64,000 bases of DNA from Kribbella soli (GCF_004331345.1 NZ_SJJZ01000001.1:2728001-2792000), one strand, 5' to 3'; numbered from the stretch's first letter, positions 17,150-26,944 are shown. Notes: a model not told the origin generated them from the letters alone. Translations and numbers: made by a program.

Positions 17150-17441
17150 ATCCGTCACCTTCGTGGTTTGCGCTGTAAGTTCCTCGGGGGTCAACGGCTC
17201 GCCCTGCCCGGGGCCGATCCGCCGGATCGAGCGGCCGCACCGGCCCTTGGGGCGGGGAAAGAAATCGTCACCCAGTGGCGAATAGTTTCCCAGCTTCCCG
17301 CCCGATCAAGGCGAGCGCCCCTATTGATACCGGCGACGAGTGGCTTGGGGAGTCCTACGTACCTGAAACGACCAGCAGAACTCCCCACCCGACCAAACCG
17401 GCCGACGACCTTACGGGGCGGACTGTTCAGGGATCCAGGAG
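17150..17441 (-). other. Intergenic gap inside the pseudaminic acid gene run
   Basis: 292 bp between the pseC-like gene and the methyltransferase-like gene. No ORF with a supported start, RNA or strong hairpin was found. A weak minus-strand promoter is possible (TTGATC near 17307 with AACTAT 16 nt further on), which would let the 17149-14203 run be transcribed separately from pseB-pseC. Confidence 0.4.
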
Positions 17442-18581
17442 TCACTGGCCAACCAAGGTCAGGAGGGTCTCGATCACCCGGTCGACGTCGCTGTCGGTGA
17501 GGTCCGGGAAGAGGGGGAGGGAGAGTTCTTCGGCGTAGAACTGTTCGGCGTTCGGGCAGAGGCCGCGCTTGTAGCCCTGGTGGGCGAAGACCGGGTGCCA
17601 GTACACCGGGATGTAGTTCACTTGTACGCCGATCCCCGCGGCGCGCATCGCCTCGAAGATCTCCCGCCGTCGGCCGCCGAGGATGCGAATCGGATACAGG
17701 TGCCACATCGGGTCGACGCCGGCGCGCTGCACCGGCGTACGCAGCCCGTCGGTGTCGGCGAACGCCGCGTTGTAGCGGGCGGTGATTTCGGTCCGGCGGC
17801 GCTTGAACTCCGCGAGCCGGCGCAGCTGGGACAGCCCGAGTGCGGCGCCCAGGTCGGTCAGGCGGTAGTTCACGCCGTACTCGTGGACCTCCTGGTGCCA
17901 CGGTCCTTCGTCGGCGATCTCGAAGCGCGAAGGGTCCCGGACCAGGCCGATGAAGTGGAACTCGTGGGCCCGCTGGGCGATCGCGGGGTCCTTGCAGACG
18001 ACCGCGCCGCCTTCGCCGGTGGTCAGGTTCTTGGTGGGGAAGAAGGACATCGTGGTGACGTCGGCCAGGTCGCCTATCGGTCGGCCGTCGGCTGAGCCGC
18101 CGACTGAGTGGGCTGCGTCTGCCAAGGTCTTGGCGCCGACTGCGTCCGCCAGTGGTTGTAGTGCCGAGTAGTCGGCGGATTGGCCGGCATAGTCGACCGC
18201 GCTGATGACCCTGGACCGATCCGACAAAGAAGCTTCGACGGCGGCCGGGTCGATCAGTCCGGTGTCGTAGTCGACGTCAGCGAAGACGATCTTCGCGCCG
18301 AGCATCGCGGCGCAGGAGGCCGTGGCCACGAAGGTCATGGGGGTGGTGACGACCTCGTCAGCCGGTCCGACGCCGAGGGCGGCGTACGCGATGTGCAGGG
18401 CGGCGGTGCCCGACGTGCAGCTCACCGCCCGGTGTCCGCCGGAGAGTTCGGAGATCGCGTTCTCGAAGGCGGTGACCGCGGGTCCGGTGGTCAGCCAGTC
18501 GCCGCGCAGTACGGCGGTGACCGCCTCGATGTCCTCCTCCGAGATCGACTGGCGCCCGTACGGAAGCACGTCAGGCGTCAC
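17442..18581 (-). CDS. pseC: PLP-dependent aminotransferase, UDP-4-amino-4,6-dideoxy-AltNAc forming (PseC-like)
   Basis: 379 residues of the DegT/DnrJ/EryC1/StrS family. Aminates C4 of the UDP-4-keto sugar from PseB using glutamate and PLP. Visible features: CTSGTAALHIAYAALGVG for phosphate binding, VDYAGQSAD, and the PLP lysine in MSFFPTKNLTTGEGG (Lys184). The C-terminal MWHLYPIRILGGRRREIFEA and QVNYIPVYWHPVF are typical of PseC/SpsC. The GTG at 18581 overlaps the upstream pseB end by 11 bp; a second GTG at 18569, one base after that stop, is an equally possible start and would remove four residues. Tight coupling to pseB supports the pathway assignment. Confidence 0.88.
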   Translation of the reverse strand: MTPDVLPYGRQSISEEDIEAVTAVLRGDWLTTGPAVTAFENAISELSGGHRAVSCTSGTAALHIAYAALGVGPADEVVTTPMTFVATASCAAMLGAKIVFADVDYDTGLIDPAAVEASLSDRSRVISAVDYAGQSADYSALQPLADAVGAKTLADAAHSVGGSADGRPIGDLADVTTMSFFPTKNLTTGEGGAVVCKDPAIAQRAHEFHFIGLVRDPSRFEIADEGPWHQEVHEYGVNYRLTDLGAALGLSQLRRLAEFKRRRTEITARYNAAFADTDGLRTPVQRAGVDPMWHLYPIRILGGRRREIFEAMRAAGIGVQVNYIPVYWHPVFAHQGYKRGLCPNAEQFYAEELSLPLFPDLTDSDVDRVIETLLTLVGQ

Positions 18582-19554
18582 TCTCGAGGATCTTGCGGAT
18601 CTCCTCGATCGAGTACCACTGGTCGTTGGTGTCCGACGCGTAGTGGAACCCGTCCGACACCGGCGTACCACCGGTCGGCGGCTGGTAGCCCCACGTGGCG
18701 AGATCGGGCTGCAGGACGAAGCGGTCGCCGAGGGACAGCGCGCGGCGACCTTCCTCCGGGCTGATCATCTCCTCGTGCAGCTTCTCGCCGGGGCGCAGGC
18801 CGACGTCGTGCATGGTCGCGCCGGGCGCGATCGCCTCGGCCAGGTCGGTGACCTTCATCGACGGGATCCGCGGCACATACAGCTCGCCGCCGGTCATCAG
18901 GTCGAACGAGTCGACCACGAACTCGACCGCCTGCGGCAACGTGATCAGGAACCGGGTGCAGCGCAGGTCGGTGATCGGCAGCGACTGGCCGGCCGCGTGC
19001 AGCGCGCGGAACTTCGGGATGATCGAGCCCCGGCTGCCCATCACGTTGCCGTACCGGACGACGCTGAAGCGGGTGTCGTACGCCGCCGCGTAGTGGTTCC
19101 CGTTGATGAACAGCTTGTCCGCGGTCAGCTTGGTCGCGCCGTACAGGTTGATCGGGCTGGACGCCTTGTCCGTGGACAGCGCGACGACCCGCTTCACGCC
19201 GGAGTCGATGGACGCCTCGATGACGTTCTGCGACCCGATCACGTTGGTCTGGACGAACTCCCACGGGTTGTACTCACCGCTGTCCACCTGCTTCAAAGCG
19301 GCGGCGTGTACGACGTAGTCGACCCGGTGCATCGCCCGCAGCAACCGGGCGCGGTCGCGGACGTCGCCGAGGAAGAACCGCAGCCGCGGGTCGTCGGCGA
19401 ACGACTGGCGGACCTCCCACTGCTTCAGCTCGTCGCGGCTGAAAACGATGATCCGTCGCGGGTTCAGGTGGTTCAGCGCGTGCCGTACGAACGTCCGGCC
19501 GAACGACCCGGTACCGCCGGTGACCAGGATGTCGGAGCCGGTAAGGATTGACAC
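18571..19554 (-). CDS. pseB: UDP-GlcNAc 4,6-dehydratase/5-epimerase, inverting (PseB-like)
   Basis: First step of pseudaminic acid synthesis: converts UDP-GlcNAc to the 4-keto-6-deoxy-L-arabino sugar, using bound NADP. 327 residues from a GTG at 19554 with AGAAGGG upstream. The N terminus carries ILVTGGTGSFGRTFVRHAL for dinucleotide binding. FSRDELKQWEVRQ is the hallmark of the inverting dehydratase family (Polysacc_synt_2). Catalytic residues fit Thr128-Asp129-Lys130 and the Tyr138-x3-Lys142 pair in STDKASSPINLYGATK. SRGSIIPKF is also conserved in FlaA1/PseB. The use of TDK and not a plain Ser-based SDR triad argues for PseB over retaining dehydratases of the legionaminic pathway. Confidence 0.9.
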   Translation of the reverse strand: MSILTGSDILVTGGTGSFGRTFVRHALNHLNPRRIIVFSRDELKQWEVRQSFADDPRLRFFLGDVRDRARLLRAMHRVDYVVHAAALKQVDSGEYNPWEFVQTNVIGSQNVIEASIDSGVKRVVALSTDKASSPINLYGATKLTADKLFINGNHYAAAYDTRFSVVRYGNVMGSRGSIIPKFRALHAAGQSLPITDLRCTRFLITLPQAVEFVVDSFDLMTGGELYVPRIPSMKVTDLAEAIAPGATMHDVGLRPGEKLHEEMISPEEGRRALSLGDRFVLQPDLATWGYQPPTGGTPVSDGFHYASDTNDQWYSIEEIRKILESDA

Positions 19555-19687
19555 GCGAGCGGGACCCTTCTGACGGACAGTTCCGAACTGCACACACGCA
19601 GTACGGACTTCGAAACAATAGCTGCCCGGTGAACGACCATCTCAATCCACCGTCTCACCCCACCGTGATCAAACGTACGCTGGGCCC

Positions 19688-20710
19688 GTGAAACGCGTCG
19701 GGGTGCGATGTGATGTGGGTCCGTCCCGGGGCATCGGTCACGTGATGCGCTGTCTGGCGCTGGCCGAGGAGGTACGTCGCCGCGGCGTCGAGCTCGTCTT
19801 CGTGTGTGACGCGCATACCGTGCCGTGGGCCGCGGAGCAGATCGCGGCCCGGGGCATCGCCGTACAGCCCGCAGTCTGGGGACCGGCCGAGCATGTCGAG
19901 CTGGTCGACCGGCTTGAGCTCGACGCGCTGGTGTTCGACTCGTACGACCTGGACGCGTCCGTCTACCCCGCCGTCCGGGCGGCCGGTCTGCCCACGCTGG
20001 CGATCGTCGACGGAGACTTCCGCGGCGCCGAGGCGGACGTGCTGGTGGACCAGAACCTCGCGGCCGAGCTCGACCACCCGCCGCTGCCGCGGGACTCGAT
20101 CCGGCTCGCCGGCCTGCCGTACGTGATGATCCGCGACGAGATCCTCGACCACCGTCCCGCCGCGCCACCCGCCGACCGGCAAGGCGCCGTACCGACGGTG
20201 TTCGCGTTCTTCGGCGGCACGGATGCCTTCGGCGCCGGTCCGTACGTTGCCCGCACGCTGGCCGCGACCGGTCTGCCGTTCGAGGCGACCGTGGTCGCAC
20301 CCGGGCCGGACCTCGCCGCGAAGATCGCCGCCGTCGAACTGCAACCGCACCAGCACCTCGACGTCATCGGGCCGACGGATCAGCTCGCGACCCGCGTGCG
20401 CGCGGCGGATCTGACGATCAGCGCGTCCGGTACGTCGACCTGGGAGCTGCTGTGTCTCGGCGCGACCGCGGGACTGGTGTGCGTGGTGGACAACCAGGAG
20501 ATGGGCTACGAGCGCGCGATCGACACCGGTGCGGCGGCCGGGCTCGGTCTGTTGAGCGCGTTGCAGGCGGATCCGGCGTCGGCGGTCCCGATGCTCAAGC
20601 GATTGCTCACCGACTCGGCCGAGCGTGGGCGGCTGGCGAGAGCCGGGTGGGAGCTCGTCGACGGCCGCGGACGTGAGCGAGTCGCCGACGCCCTGCTGCA
20701 GCTCATCTGA
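19688..20710 (+). CDS. pseG: UDP-2,4-diacetamido-2,4,6-trideoxy-beta-L-altropyranose hydrolase (PseG-like)
   Basis: Removes UDP from the diacetamido sugar to give the free sugar used by PseI. 340 residues with the GT-B fold shared with MurG. The N terminus VRCDVGPSRGIGHVMRCLAL matches the PseG signature, where Gly-x-Gly-His supplies the catalytic His. VFAFFGGTDAFGA and the C-terminal ISASGTSTWELLCLGATAGL are the UDP-binding half. Start is a GTG at 19688 with no Shine-Dalgarno; TACGCT ends 6 nt upstream, consistent with a leaderless transcript. It is divergent from pseB and its end overlaps the convergent membrane-protein gene by 8 bp. Confidence 0.88.
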   Translation: MKRVGVRCDVGPSRGIGHVMRCLALAEEVRRRGVELVFVCDAHTVPWAAEQIAARGIAVQPAVWGPAEHVELVDRLELDALVFDSYDLDASVYPAVRAAGLPTLAIVDGDFRGAEADVLVDQNLAAELDHPPLPRDSIRLAGLPYVMIRDEILDHRPAAPPADRQGAVPTVFAFFGGTDAFGAGPYVARTLAATGLPFEATVVAPGPDLAAKIAAVELQPHQHLDVIGPTDQLATRVRAADLTISASGTSTWELLCLGATAGLVCVVDNQEMGYERAIDTGAAAGLGLLSALQADPASAVPMLKRLLTDSAERGRLARAGWELVDGRGRERVADALLQLI

Positions 20711-22931
20711 GTTCGTAGATCGTCGCGTCCAGCGTGGCGTGCCGCAGGCGGACGTAGTTGCGGAGCGCCGGTGACACGTATCCGGCCCGATTGTCGGCGT
20801 ACAGCCAGCGCACTCCGGCCTGCCGCAGGCGCTCGATCGCCGGCGGCGTGGGCGCCTTGAACGCGATGTCGTTGGCGGCGAGCTCCTCGCTGTTCCAGTA
20901 CGGGATGAGACTCGGGTTGGTGTCTCCTGCGAGAGCGATCCGGTTCGCCTGGTTGGAGTACGACCAGCCCTCGATCAGGACCGGACGCTCGGAGAGGGCG
21001 GCGAGCCAGAAGTGCCGGCTGTCGCAGAGACCGTCGCGTTCGATGATGCAGTGCGCGTTCGTCGCGATCAGGTCGCCCGGCGCGCTGTTCCGCCGCAGCC
21101 ACTGCGCCGCCCCGGCCTCGGCCGCCGTCGCACCGCCGCGGAACGGGCGGGCGAAGACCAGGTTCGACGCCTTGTCCGACACGAAGCCCTGCAACGGCAC
21201 CAGGGTCGCGCCGATCATGCACGCCGCCACCGCGCCGCCGAGCAACGCGACGAAGAAGTTGCCCGGTCGCCGCGCCAGTTTCCAGACGACAGCCACCAGC
21301 ACCGCGACAGCGGCCAAGGCAGCGACTGTCCACACCCACGGACCCTTGATGCCGTGCAGGTCAGCGGACTGCGAGCGCGCAACTGCGAGTGCCACCAGCC
21401 CGAGCAGCCCGGCCGCGCCGACGAGCACCACAGCCCGCCGGTCCCCGAGCCGCCCGACCAGATTCGCCAGCCCGACAGCCGCGAGTACGGCGATGACCGG
21501 GAAGGCGGTCCGCAGGAAGTACAGCTGACTGACTCCCGACTGGGTCGTCAGCAACGTGCCCAGCAGACCCGCGACAGCGACCCCGGCAAGGAACACCGCA
21601 CCGGTGTCCCGCCACCTCCGGCCGAGGAAGAACAACCCCGACGCGGCCAGCCCCCAGCTCAGCAGGGTCGTTGCCCCCGACAACAGTTGCGCGTGCGGGT
21701 TCGACACCAGCATCGGGTACGGCGCCAACTGGACGAACGTCTCGAACGGTTTGATCTCCGTCCCCCACGTGCTCCCGCCGAAGATCGCGATCAACGCCGC
21801 CACGAACACCGTCAGCGACAGCAGCCCGCCGAGGAACGCCGGCCGCGTATTCCGCCGCGCCAGCCCCAGCTGCAGGAACGCGAACGCGAACCCGGCACCC
21901 ACCAACGGCAGGATCGTCGACTTCGCCCCGGCTGCGATCAGCGCGAGCAGGACCAGCAACACCCACCGGCCGCGCGGCCTGCCGTCGGCCCGGAGCAGGT
22001 CCACCGCCACCACGCAGAGCGCCAGCGCGATCAGGACCCCGAGGTTCTGGGTCGGACTCAGGTACGCCGCCACCGCGGTCGAGATCCCGCCCAGCCCGGC
22101 GCCGGCCAACGGCTGCACGGCCCCACCGAGACCGGCGACGAACACCGCGAGGGGCCCGGCCCAGGTGGCACCGGACTCGGCGGTCGGGGCCAGCCGGCTG
22201 GTGAGCGCGAACACCAGCCCGCACCCGGCGAGGAACAGCGGCAGCCAGCTCAGCGAATGGATCAGATCGGTCAGGTCGATCCGCGTCCCCCACTGCGTCG
22301 CGGCCGTCGCCTGGTGGAAGAACGTGTGGTACCTCATCGGCTCGCCGCCGAGCCACAACGTCGAGATCGGTACGTCGTACTTCGCGCTGGCGGCGAGCGC
22401 CTGCTGGAAGGCGAGGTCGGGATACGCGCGCAGCGGGTCGGTGTACGCCGGCAGGAACTGGCCCGGCCCGCGCCGGTACACGATCAGCAGCACGACCGCC
22501 GTTGCCGCCGCGAGCAGCCAGGCCTGCAGCGGACGCAACGGCCGCTCGACCCGCCGCCAGACCCGAGCCCGCGCGTCGCCGTCCACGAAGGCGATCACCA
22601 GAACGACGGGCGCCCACACCCACGACCACGCCTGCAGCCCGATCGAGGCGCTGGCCAGGTAGACCAGAACCTGGCCCGCCGTGCCGACCGCGAACCCGGC
22701 CGACAGGTCCTCGACCAGGTTGCGCCCGTACCCGCCGATCAGCCGCCAGAGCGCGAACCCGGGGAGCGCCACAGCGACGCCGGTGAACAGCACGAACCGG
22801 ACGACCTCGAAGACCGTCGCCTGCAGCGCGAGCAGCACGATCGCGAGCAGCACGACCGCGAGCCCGGCGACCAGACCGGAAAGGGAAGGCCCCGCAGTCC
22901 GCGGCCCCCGCCGCCTCGCTTTCGCGCGCAT
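20703..22931 (-). CDS. Large polytopic membrane protein, GT-C-like (paralogue of 36886-39354)
   Basis: 742 residues. A basic N terminus is followed by about 14 membrane helices to roughly residue 610, then a soluble C-terminal domain of about 130 residues. The layout and the loop RRGPGQFLPAYTDPLRAYPD in the first large extracellular segment resemble GT-C enzymes that use lipid-linked sugars. The C-terminal domain (NSAPGDLIATNAHCIIERD, then FWLAALSERPVLIEGWSYSN, and VRWLYADNRA) is shared with the 822-residue protein at 36886-39354, where the same order of motifs occurs. That domain is common in actinobacterial DUF-type membrane glycosyltransferases. Donor and acceptor are unknown; a role in adding sugar outside the membrane to the surface polymer is inferred. 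Confidence 0.7.
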   Translation of the reverse strand: MRAKARRRGPRTAGPSLSGLVAGLAVVLLAIVLLALQATVFEVVRFVLFTGVAVALPGFALWRLIGGYGRNLVEDLSAGFAVGTAGQVLVYLASASIGLQAWSWVWAPVVLVIAFVDGDARARVWRRVERPLRPLQAWLLAAATAVVLLIVYRRGPGQFLPAYTDPLRAYPDLAFQQALAASAKYDVPISTLWLGGEPMRYHTFFHQATAATQWGTRIDLTDLIHSLSWLPLFLAGCGLVFALTSRLAPTAESGATWAGPLAVFVAGLGGAVQPLAGAGLGGISTAVAAYLSPTQNLGVLIALALCVVAVDLLRADGRPRGRWVLLVLLALIAAGAKSTILPLVGAGFAFAFLQLGLARRNTRPAFLGGLLSLTVFVAALIAIFGGSTWGTEIKPFETFVQLAPYPMLVSNPHAQLLSGATTLLSWGLAASGLFFLGRRWRDTGAVFLAGVAVAGLLGTLLTTQSGVSQLYFLRTAFPVIAVLAAVGLANLVGRLGDRRAVVLVGAAGLLGLVALAVARSQSADLHGIKGPWVWTVAALAAVAVLVAVVWKLARRPGNFFVALLGGAVAACMIGATLVPLQGFVSDKASNLVFARPFRGGATAAEAGAAQWLRRNSAPGDLIATNAHCIIERDGLCDSRHFWLAALSERPVLIEGWSYSNQANRIALAGDTNPSLIPYWNSEELAANDIAFKAPTPPAIERLRQAGVRWLYADNRAGYVSPALRNYVRLRHATLDATIYELR

Positions 22932-23051
22932 GTCGTAACACTAATGTGAAATCAGTCGCGCCACGAATGCAACGTGTCACTCCTTGTGAGGTCCCGGAGA
23001 GTAGGTCTCGCCACACCCCTGGTAACTCTGATGCTTTAAGCTCTGCGCCCT

Positions 23052-23804
23052 ATGAGTTGGTACGACGCCCTCGAAGCCGGTGAACTGACCGTGCGGCCGT
23101 CCGTGGAAGCCGCGAAGCGGTTCGGGGTCTCCATCGACCGGATGTCGGTGTCCGCTTCCGCCGGTACGCCGCTCGCGGAGGTGCTGGCCGCCGTCGAGAA
23201 GTCGACCGCAGAAGTGATCGTGCTGCGCTACCCGGCGCGTGAGACTACCTGGTTCGCCGCGCTGGCCGACGGGCCGCGGCACGCGTTGCTGGCCGACGCC
23301 GTCACCGGCTGGGCGCTGCCGGTCGGGAAGGGCCGCCGACCCGCTCCGCTGGCCGGGTTCACCGCGCAGCTGGAGCCGGAGGTCGACGACGATCTGGTGG
23401 ACGACCTGGTCGCGGACGTCTTCGGCGACTCCGGCAACCACTACTGCTCCAACCCGATGTTCGACCGCGCGCTCGCGCTGGCCGGCCGCCAGGAGTGGGC
23501 CCGGCGGCGCATCGACGCGGCGGGTGCCGTCGTACTGCGGGGTCCGGACCGGCGGGTGCTCGCGCTGGCGGCCGTCGACGAACAGCGGTCGTGGACCGAG
23601 ATCCAGCTCGCCGGTGTCGTACCGGCCGAGCAGGGTCGTGGCCGGTACGGTCACCTGCTGGCCGCGATCGAGGACGCCTGTACGACGCGACGCCTGGTGG
23701 TCACCGCCCAGGCGCATCAGATCGGCATCCAGCGGGTCTGGTCACGGTACGGGTTCGAGCCTGTGCATAACCTCCTGACGGTCCACCTCGTTGCCGCTAC
23801 GTAG
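23052..23804 (+). CDS. GNAT-family N-acetyltransferase-like protein
   Basis: 250 residues. The C-terminal half (about 110-245) shows the GNAT pattern: a central strand with AVVLRGPDRRVLALAAV, the acyl-CoA loop as LAGVVPAEQGRGRYGHLLAA (Gln-Gly-Arg-Gly-Arg-Tyr-Gly), and RVWSRYGFEPVH near the end. The N-terminal about 100 residues may be a second, degenerate GNAT-like half, as in the sugar acetyltransferase WecD. It stands 33 bp before a GT2 gene on the same strand, so acetylation of an amino sugar in the same glycan is plausible. A TAAGCT hexamer ends 9 nt before the ATG and there is no Shine-Dalgarno. Confidence 0.75.
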   Translation: MSWYDALEAGELTVRPSVEAAKRFGVSIDRMSVSASAGTPLAEVLAAVEKSTAEVIVLRYPARETTWFAALADGPRHALLADAVTGWALPVGKGRRPAPLAGFTAQLEPEVDDDLVDDLVADVFGDSGNHYCSNPMFDRALALAGRQEWARRRIDAAGAVVLRGPDRRVLALAAVDEQRSWTEIQLAGVVPAEQGRGRYGHLLAAIEDACTTRRLVVTAQAHQIGIQRVWSRYGFEPVHNLLTVHLVAAT

Positions 23805-23837
23805 ATAGTCAGCGACCGCGGAGGAGGGCACACCGGA

Positions 23838-26120
23838 GTGACTCCGCGGTTGAGCGTGGTGGTGCCTTTCTACGGGGTCGGCGAGTACCTCGGGGATTGC
23901 CTGGAATCGATCGCGCGACAGGCCTGGTCCGACTTCGAGGCGATCCTCGTCGACGACGGTTCGCCGGATGACAGCGCCGTCGTCGCGAAGGATTTCTGCG
24001 CCCGGGACGCGCGGTTCCGGCTGATCCAGCAGGACAACGCCGGCCCCGGCCCGGCGCGGGACGCGGGCATCCGGGAGGCCACCGGCGAGTACCTGGCATT
24101 CGTCGACGGCGACGACCTGGTCTCGCGATACGGGTTCGCCGCATTGGTCCGGACCCTGGACCGCACCGGCTCGGACTTCGCCGGCGGCAACGCGCGGCGG
24201 TTCAACAACAGCTTCGGTGTCCGCCCGTCCTGGCTGCACAAGCAGCCGTTCGCGCGCGTCCGGCACGCGACGCACGTCACCGAGTTCCCCGATCTGGTCC
24301 TGGACCGGATGCTCTGGAACAAGGTCTACCGCCGGTCGTTCTGGACCGAGTACGGCTACACGTTCCCCCCGATCCGGTACGAGGACTACCCGGTCGCGCT
24401 CAAGGCGCACCTGGACGCGGTGACCGTCGACACGATCACGCAGGCCGTCTACTACTGGCGCGAGCGTGAGTCCGGCGAGTCGATCACGCAGCAGAAGTTC
24501 CAGCTCGGCAACATCCGGGACCGGGTGACCTCCGCCGGGATGGTCCTCGATCTCGTCGAGGACGCCGTACCGGTGGTCCGTCGGCGGGTGCACGCGCATC
24601 TCGCGCAGATCGACGTACTCACGCTGGTGTCCGCGTTCGGCGCCGTCCCGGCCGACGACGAGCAGGCCCTGGTCGACCTGTCCCGCGAGCTGCTCGACCG
24701 GCTCGACGCGGACGTTCTGGCCGCCACCCACCGGTACGACCGGATCCAGCACGCCGCGCTCCGGTCCGGCGACGTGGAGCTGCTCCGGCGGCTCGCGGTG
24801 TTCCGGAACTCGGGCGGACTCCGCGGCGGGGCACGTGCCGTACCGCGGCCGCGACGGTCGCGGCAGCTCGACTACAACTACCCCGGCCTGGGCGAGTCCG
24901 CCGTACCTCAGGCGCTGTACAAGCTCCGCGACCAGGACCTGACCCTCGCGACGAGCGTGCGCGAGGTGGGTTGGGTCGACGGCAAGCTGTCGGTCAAGGG
25001 CACCGCGGAGATCCGCCACCTGGAGACGTTGGGTACGTCGACCCTCGAGGTCGCGCTGGCCGTCGACAAGACGACGTACCCGCTGGAGGTACGCCGGTAC
25101 AACGCGCTGGACCTGCACGGGGACAAGACGCTCGTCGGGTTCGAGGTGCTGCTCGACCAGGAGCTGCTCGGTCAGTGCACGGGCACGCCGGCGCAGTTCG
25201 AGGTGCGGATGCGTTCGGGGCGGCGAGAGCGGACGGGCATGCTCGGCGGTCAGGGTCCGGGGAGTCCCGGCTGGCCGCCCGGTGCCTGGATCGACGAGCT
25301 GAACTGGATCCAGCCCGGTCCGGGGAAGTACGGCTGGTTCTCGCTGCGGCGGCTGACGGATCCGTGCCGGTTGACCGCGGTCGAGCAGACGGCCGACGAG
25401 CTGGTGCTGCACGGGCGGGCGTCGTTCGACGAGCCGGAGCTGTACCTGAGCCGGCCGGTCGTCGGCGGCGAGGAAGAGGTTCCGCTGGAGATCGACGGGC
25501 GTGACTTCACCGCCCGGGTGCCGATCCAGGACATCCTCGCGGCCGCGAACCACGACGACCCGTTCGGCCAGCGGACCACGCGGGTGTTCCGGATGCGCGG
25601 GCCCGAGCGCCAGCAGCGCGTGCTGCTGTGGACCGCGAGCGACTCGGCCGTCTCCCGGGTCGTGGACGACCGGGTGGTCACACTGACCCGCTCGACCGGC
25701 GGGTACGTGAACCTGCACGAGTCGCCGATCCGGACGACCGCTGTGGCGGCGGTTGTCGATGGCAACCAGTTGACGGTGCGCGGTGCGGAGGGTCGCGACG
25801 TCACATTCAGCTGGCGGCGGTACCTGGCCGATTCCGACGAGCATCTCGACGTCGAGTGCCGTCGTACCCTGACCGCCGACGGCTGGTCCGCGACGGCCGA
25901 CGTGGACGCGTTGATCCCGGTGACCGCGGTGCAGGTCTCGGTCGATCCACTGGCCGCGCTGGCCGACTGGATCCTGTTCGCCACTCCTCCTGACGGTGCG
26001 GCCCACGCCGTACAGTGCGAGCCTTTCCTGTGCAGCCGGTTGCCGTTGGCAATCACTCACGGGACCCACGCGCTCGCCGTCCGACCCCATGCCGGCACTC
26101 TGCACGTCGAGGTGCGCTGA
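23838..26120 (+). CDS. Family 2 glycosyltransferase with long C-terminal beta-rich extension (copy 1)
   Basis: 760 residues. Residues 5-about 240 are a GT-A domain: LSVVVPFYGVGEYLGDCLES, ILVDDGSPDDSA, GPGPARDAGIREATGEYLAF and the metal-binding VDGDD. Helical linker segments reach about residue 340. The rest (about 370-760) is beta-rich and repeats in style: LATSVREVGWVDGKLSVKG, PGSPGWPPGAWIDELNW, LTRSTGGYVNLHESPIR. Its position matches the accessory/trimerisation tails of wall-teichoic-acid glycosyltransferases such as TarS, but that is an analogy. The GTG start at 23838 is served by a GGAGGAGGG upstream. It heads an operon of four genes that overlap each other by 1-8 bp. A close paralogue is the fourth gene. 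Confidence 0.85.
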   Translation: MTPRLSVVVPFYGVGEYLGDCLESIARQAWSDFEAILVDDGSPDDSAVVAKDFCARDARFRLIQQDNAGPGPARDAGIREATGEYLAFVDGDDLVSRYGFAALVRTLDRTGSDFAGGNARRFNNSFGVRPSWLHKQPFARVRHATHVTEFPDLVLDRMLWNKVYRRSFWTEYGYTFPPIRYEDYPVALKAHLDAVTVDTITQAVYYWRERESGESITQQKFQLGNIRDRVTSAGMVLDLVEDAVPVVRRRVHAHLAQIDVLTLVSAFGAVPADDEQALVDLSRELLDRLDADVLAATHRYDRIQHAALRSGDVELLRRLAVFRNSGGLRGGARAVPRPRRSRQLDYNYPGLGESAVPQALYKLRDQDLTLATSVREVGWVDGKLSVKGTAEIRHLETLGTSTLEVALAVDKTTYPLEVRRYNALDLHGDKTLVGFEVLLDQELLGQCTGTPAQFEVRMRSGRRERTGMLGGQGPGSPGWPPGAWIDELNWIQPGPGKYGWFSLRRLTDPCRLTAVEQTADELVLHGRASFDEPELYLSRPVVGGEEEVPLEIDGRDFTARVPIQDILAAANHDDPFGQRTTRVFRMRGPERQQRVLLWTASDSAVSRVVDDRVVTLTRSTGGYVNLHESPIRTTAVAAVVDGNQLTVRGAEGRDVTFSWRRYLADSDEHLDVECRRTLTADGWSATADVDALIPVTAVQVSVDPLAALADWILFATPPDGAAHAVQCEPFLCSRLPLAITHGTHALAVRPHAGTLHVEVR

Positions 26121-26944
26121 TGCATCACCACAACCATTACTACGGTCAGACGCACATCCTGTCGCGGTACGCCGGGTTCGACTTCGACCACCCGCCGCGG
26201 CTGCGTGGATACCTGCAGCACGGCTGGAACATCGGCTGCGGGTGGAACCCGGTGCACGAGTTCTACGACGGCGCCTGGCGGTTCACCTGGAGCGATGCGC
26301 CGAAGCGGCGAGGGCATTCGCTCGGTCGGCGGAACTACCACAGCATCGGTGCGCCGTTCCTGTACCTGATGGAGCTCGAGCCGGAGAAAGAGGAGCCGGT
26401 CGAGCGCGAGGGCACGCTGTGGTTCCTCTTCCACGGGTGGGAGGGCGGCAAGATCCACGGTGACCACCAGCGGCTGATCGACGAGATCCGCGAGACCGAG
26501 CCCGGCCCGGTGACGTTCAGCCTGTACTACACCGAGTACGACCGGCCGGAGGTGCGCGGGTTCTACGAGGACGCGGGCTTCCGGGTGGTGTCGTTCGGGC
26601 GGCGCGGGTTCTCGTACGAGGGGACCGACCGGCGGTTCCTGTTCAAGCAGCTGGCCGAGCTGCGCAAGCACAAGCGGGTCGCGGCCAACCGGCTGTCGAC
26701 CGCGATCTTCTACGGCATCGCGGCCGGCTGCGAGCCGGCGGTGTACGGCGACCCGATGGAGATGGACGGCGAGAACCCGTTGTTCGGCGGGCAGAGCCGG
26801 ATCGAGCGGCTGTGGCCGGAAATGCTCGGAAAGACCGTCGATCTCGAGGCGGCCCGGGCGACCACCGACCTGGAGCTCGGCAAACCCTGGATGATGCCGC
26901 CCGCGGAACTGCGGTCGCTGTTCGATTGGAGAGAGCGTGTCTGA
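26120..26944 (+). CDS. Uncharacterised glycan-locus protein, GT-B-like (paralogue of 14955-15770)
   Basis: 274 residues starting MHHHNHYYGQTHIL at an ATG that shares its A with the previous stop (TGATG). His-rich N terminus, LRGYLQHGWNIG, KRRGHSLGRRNYHSIGAPFL, WFLFHGWEGGKIHGDHQRL, then RVAANRLSTAIFYGIAAG and YGDPMEMDGENPLFGGQ. All of these blocks are found in the same order in the 14955-15770 product. The C-terminal half resembles the nucleotide-sugar half of GT-B transferases (Asn-Arg-Leu-Ser-x-Ala before a Tyr-Gly-Asp). No membrane helix. It is followed by, and overlaps by 8 bp, the methyltransferase-like partner, the reverse of the gene order seen in the other copy of the pair. Function unknown; a transferase acting on the surface glycan is the best guess. 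Confidence 0.7.
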   Translation: MHHHNHYYGQTHILSRYAGFDFDHPPRLRGYLQHGWNIGCGWNPVHEFYDGAWRFTWSDAPKRRGHSLGRRNYHSIGAPFLYLMELEPEKEEPVEREGTLWFLFHGWEGGKIHGDHQRLIDEIRETEPGPVTFSLYYTEYDRPEVRGFYEDAGFRVVSFGRRGFSYEGTDRRFLFKQLAELRKHKRVAANRLSTAIFYGIAAGCEPAVYGDPMEMDGENPLFGGQSRIERLWPEMLGKTVDLEAARATTDLELGKPWMMPPAELRSLFDWRERV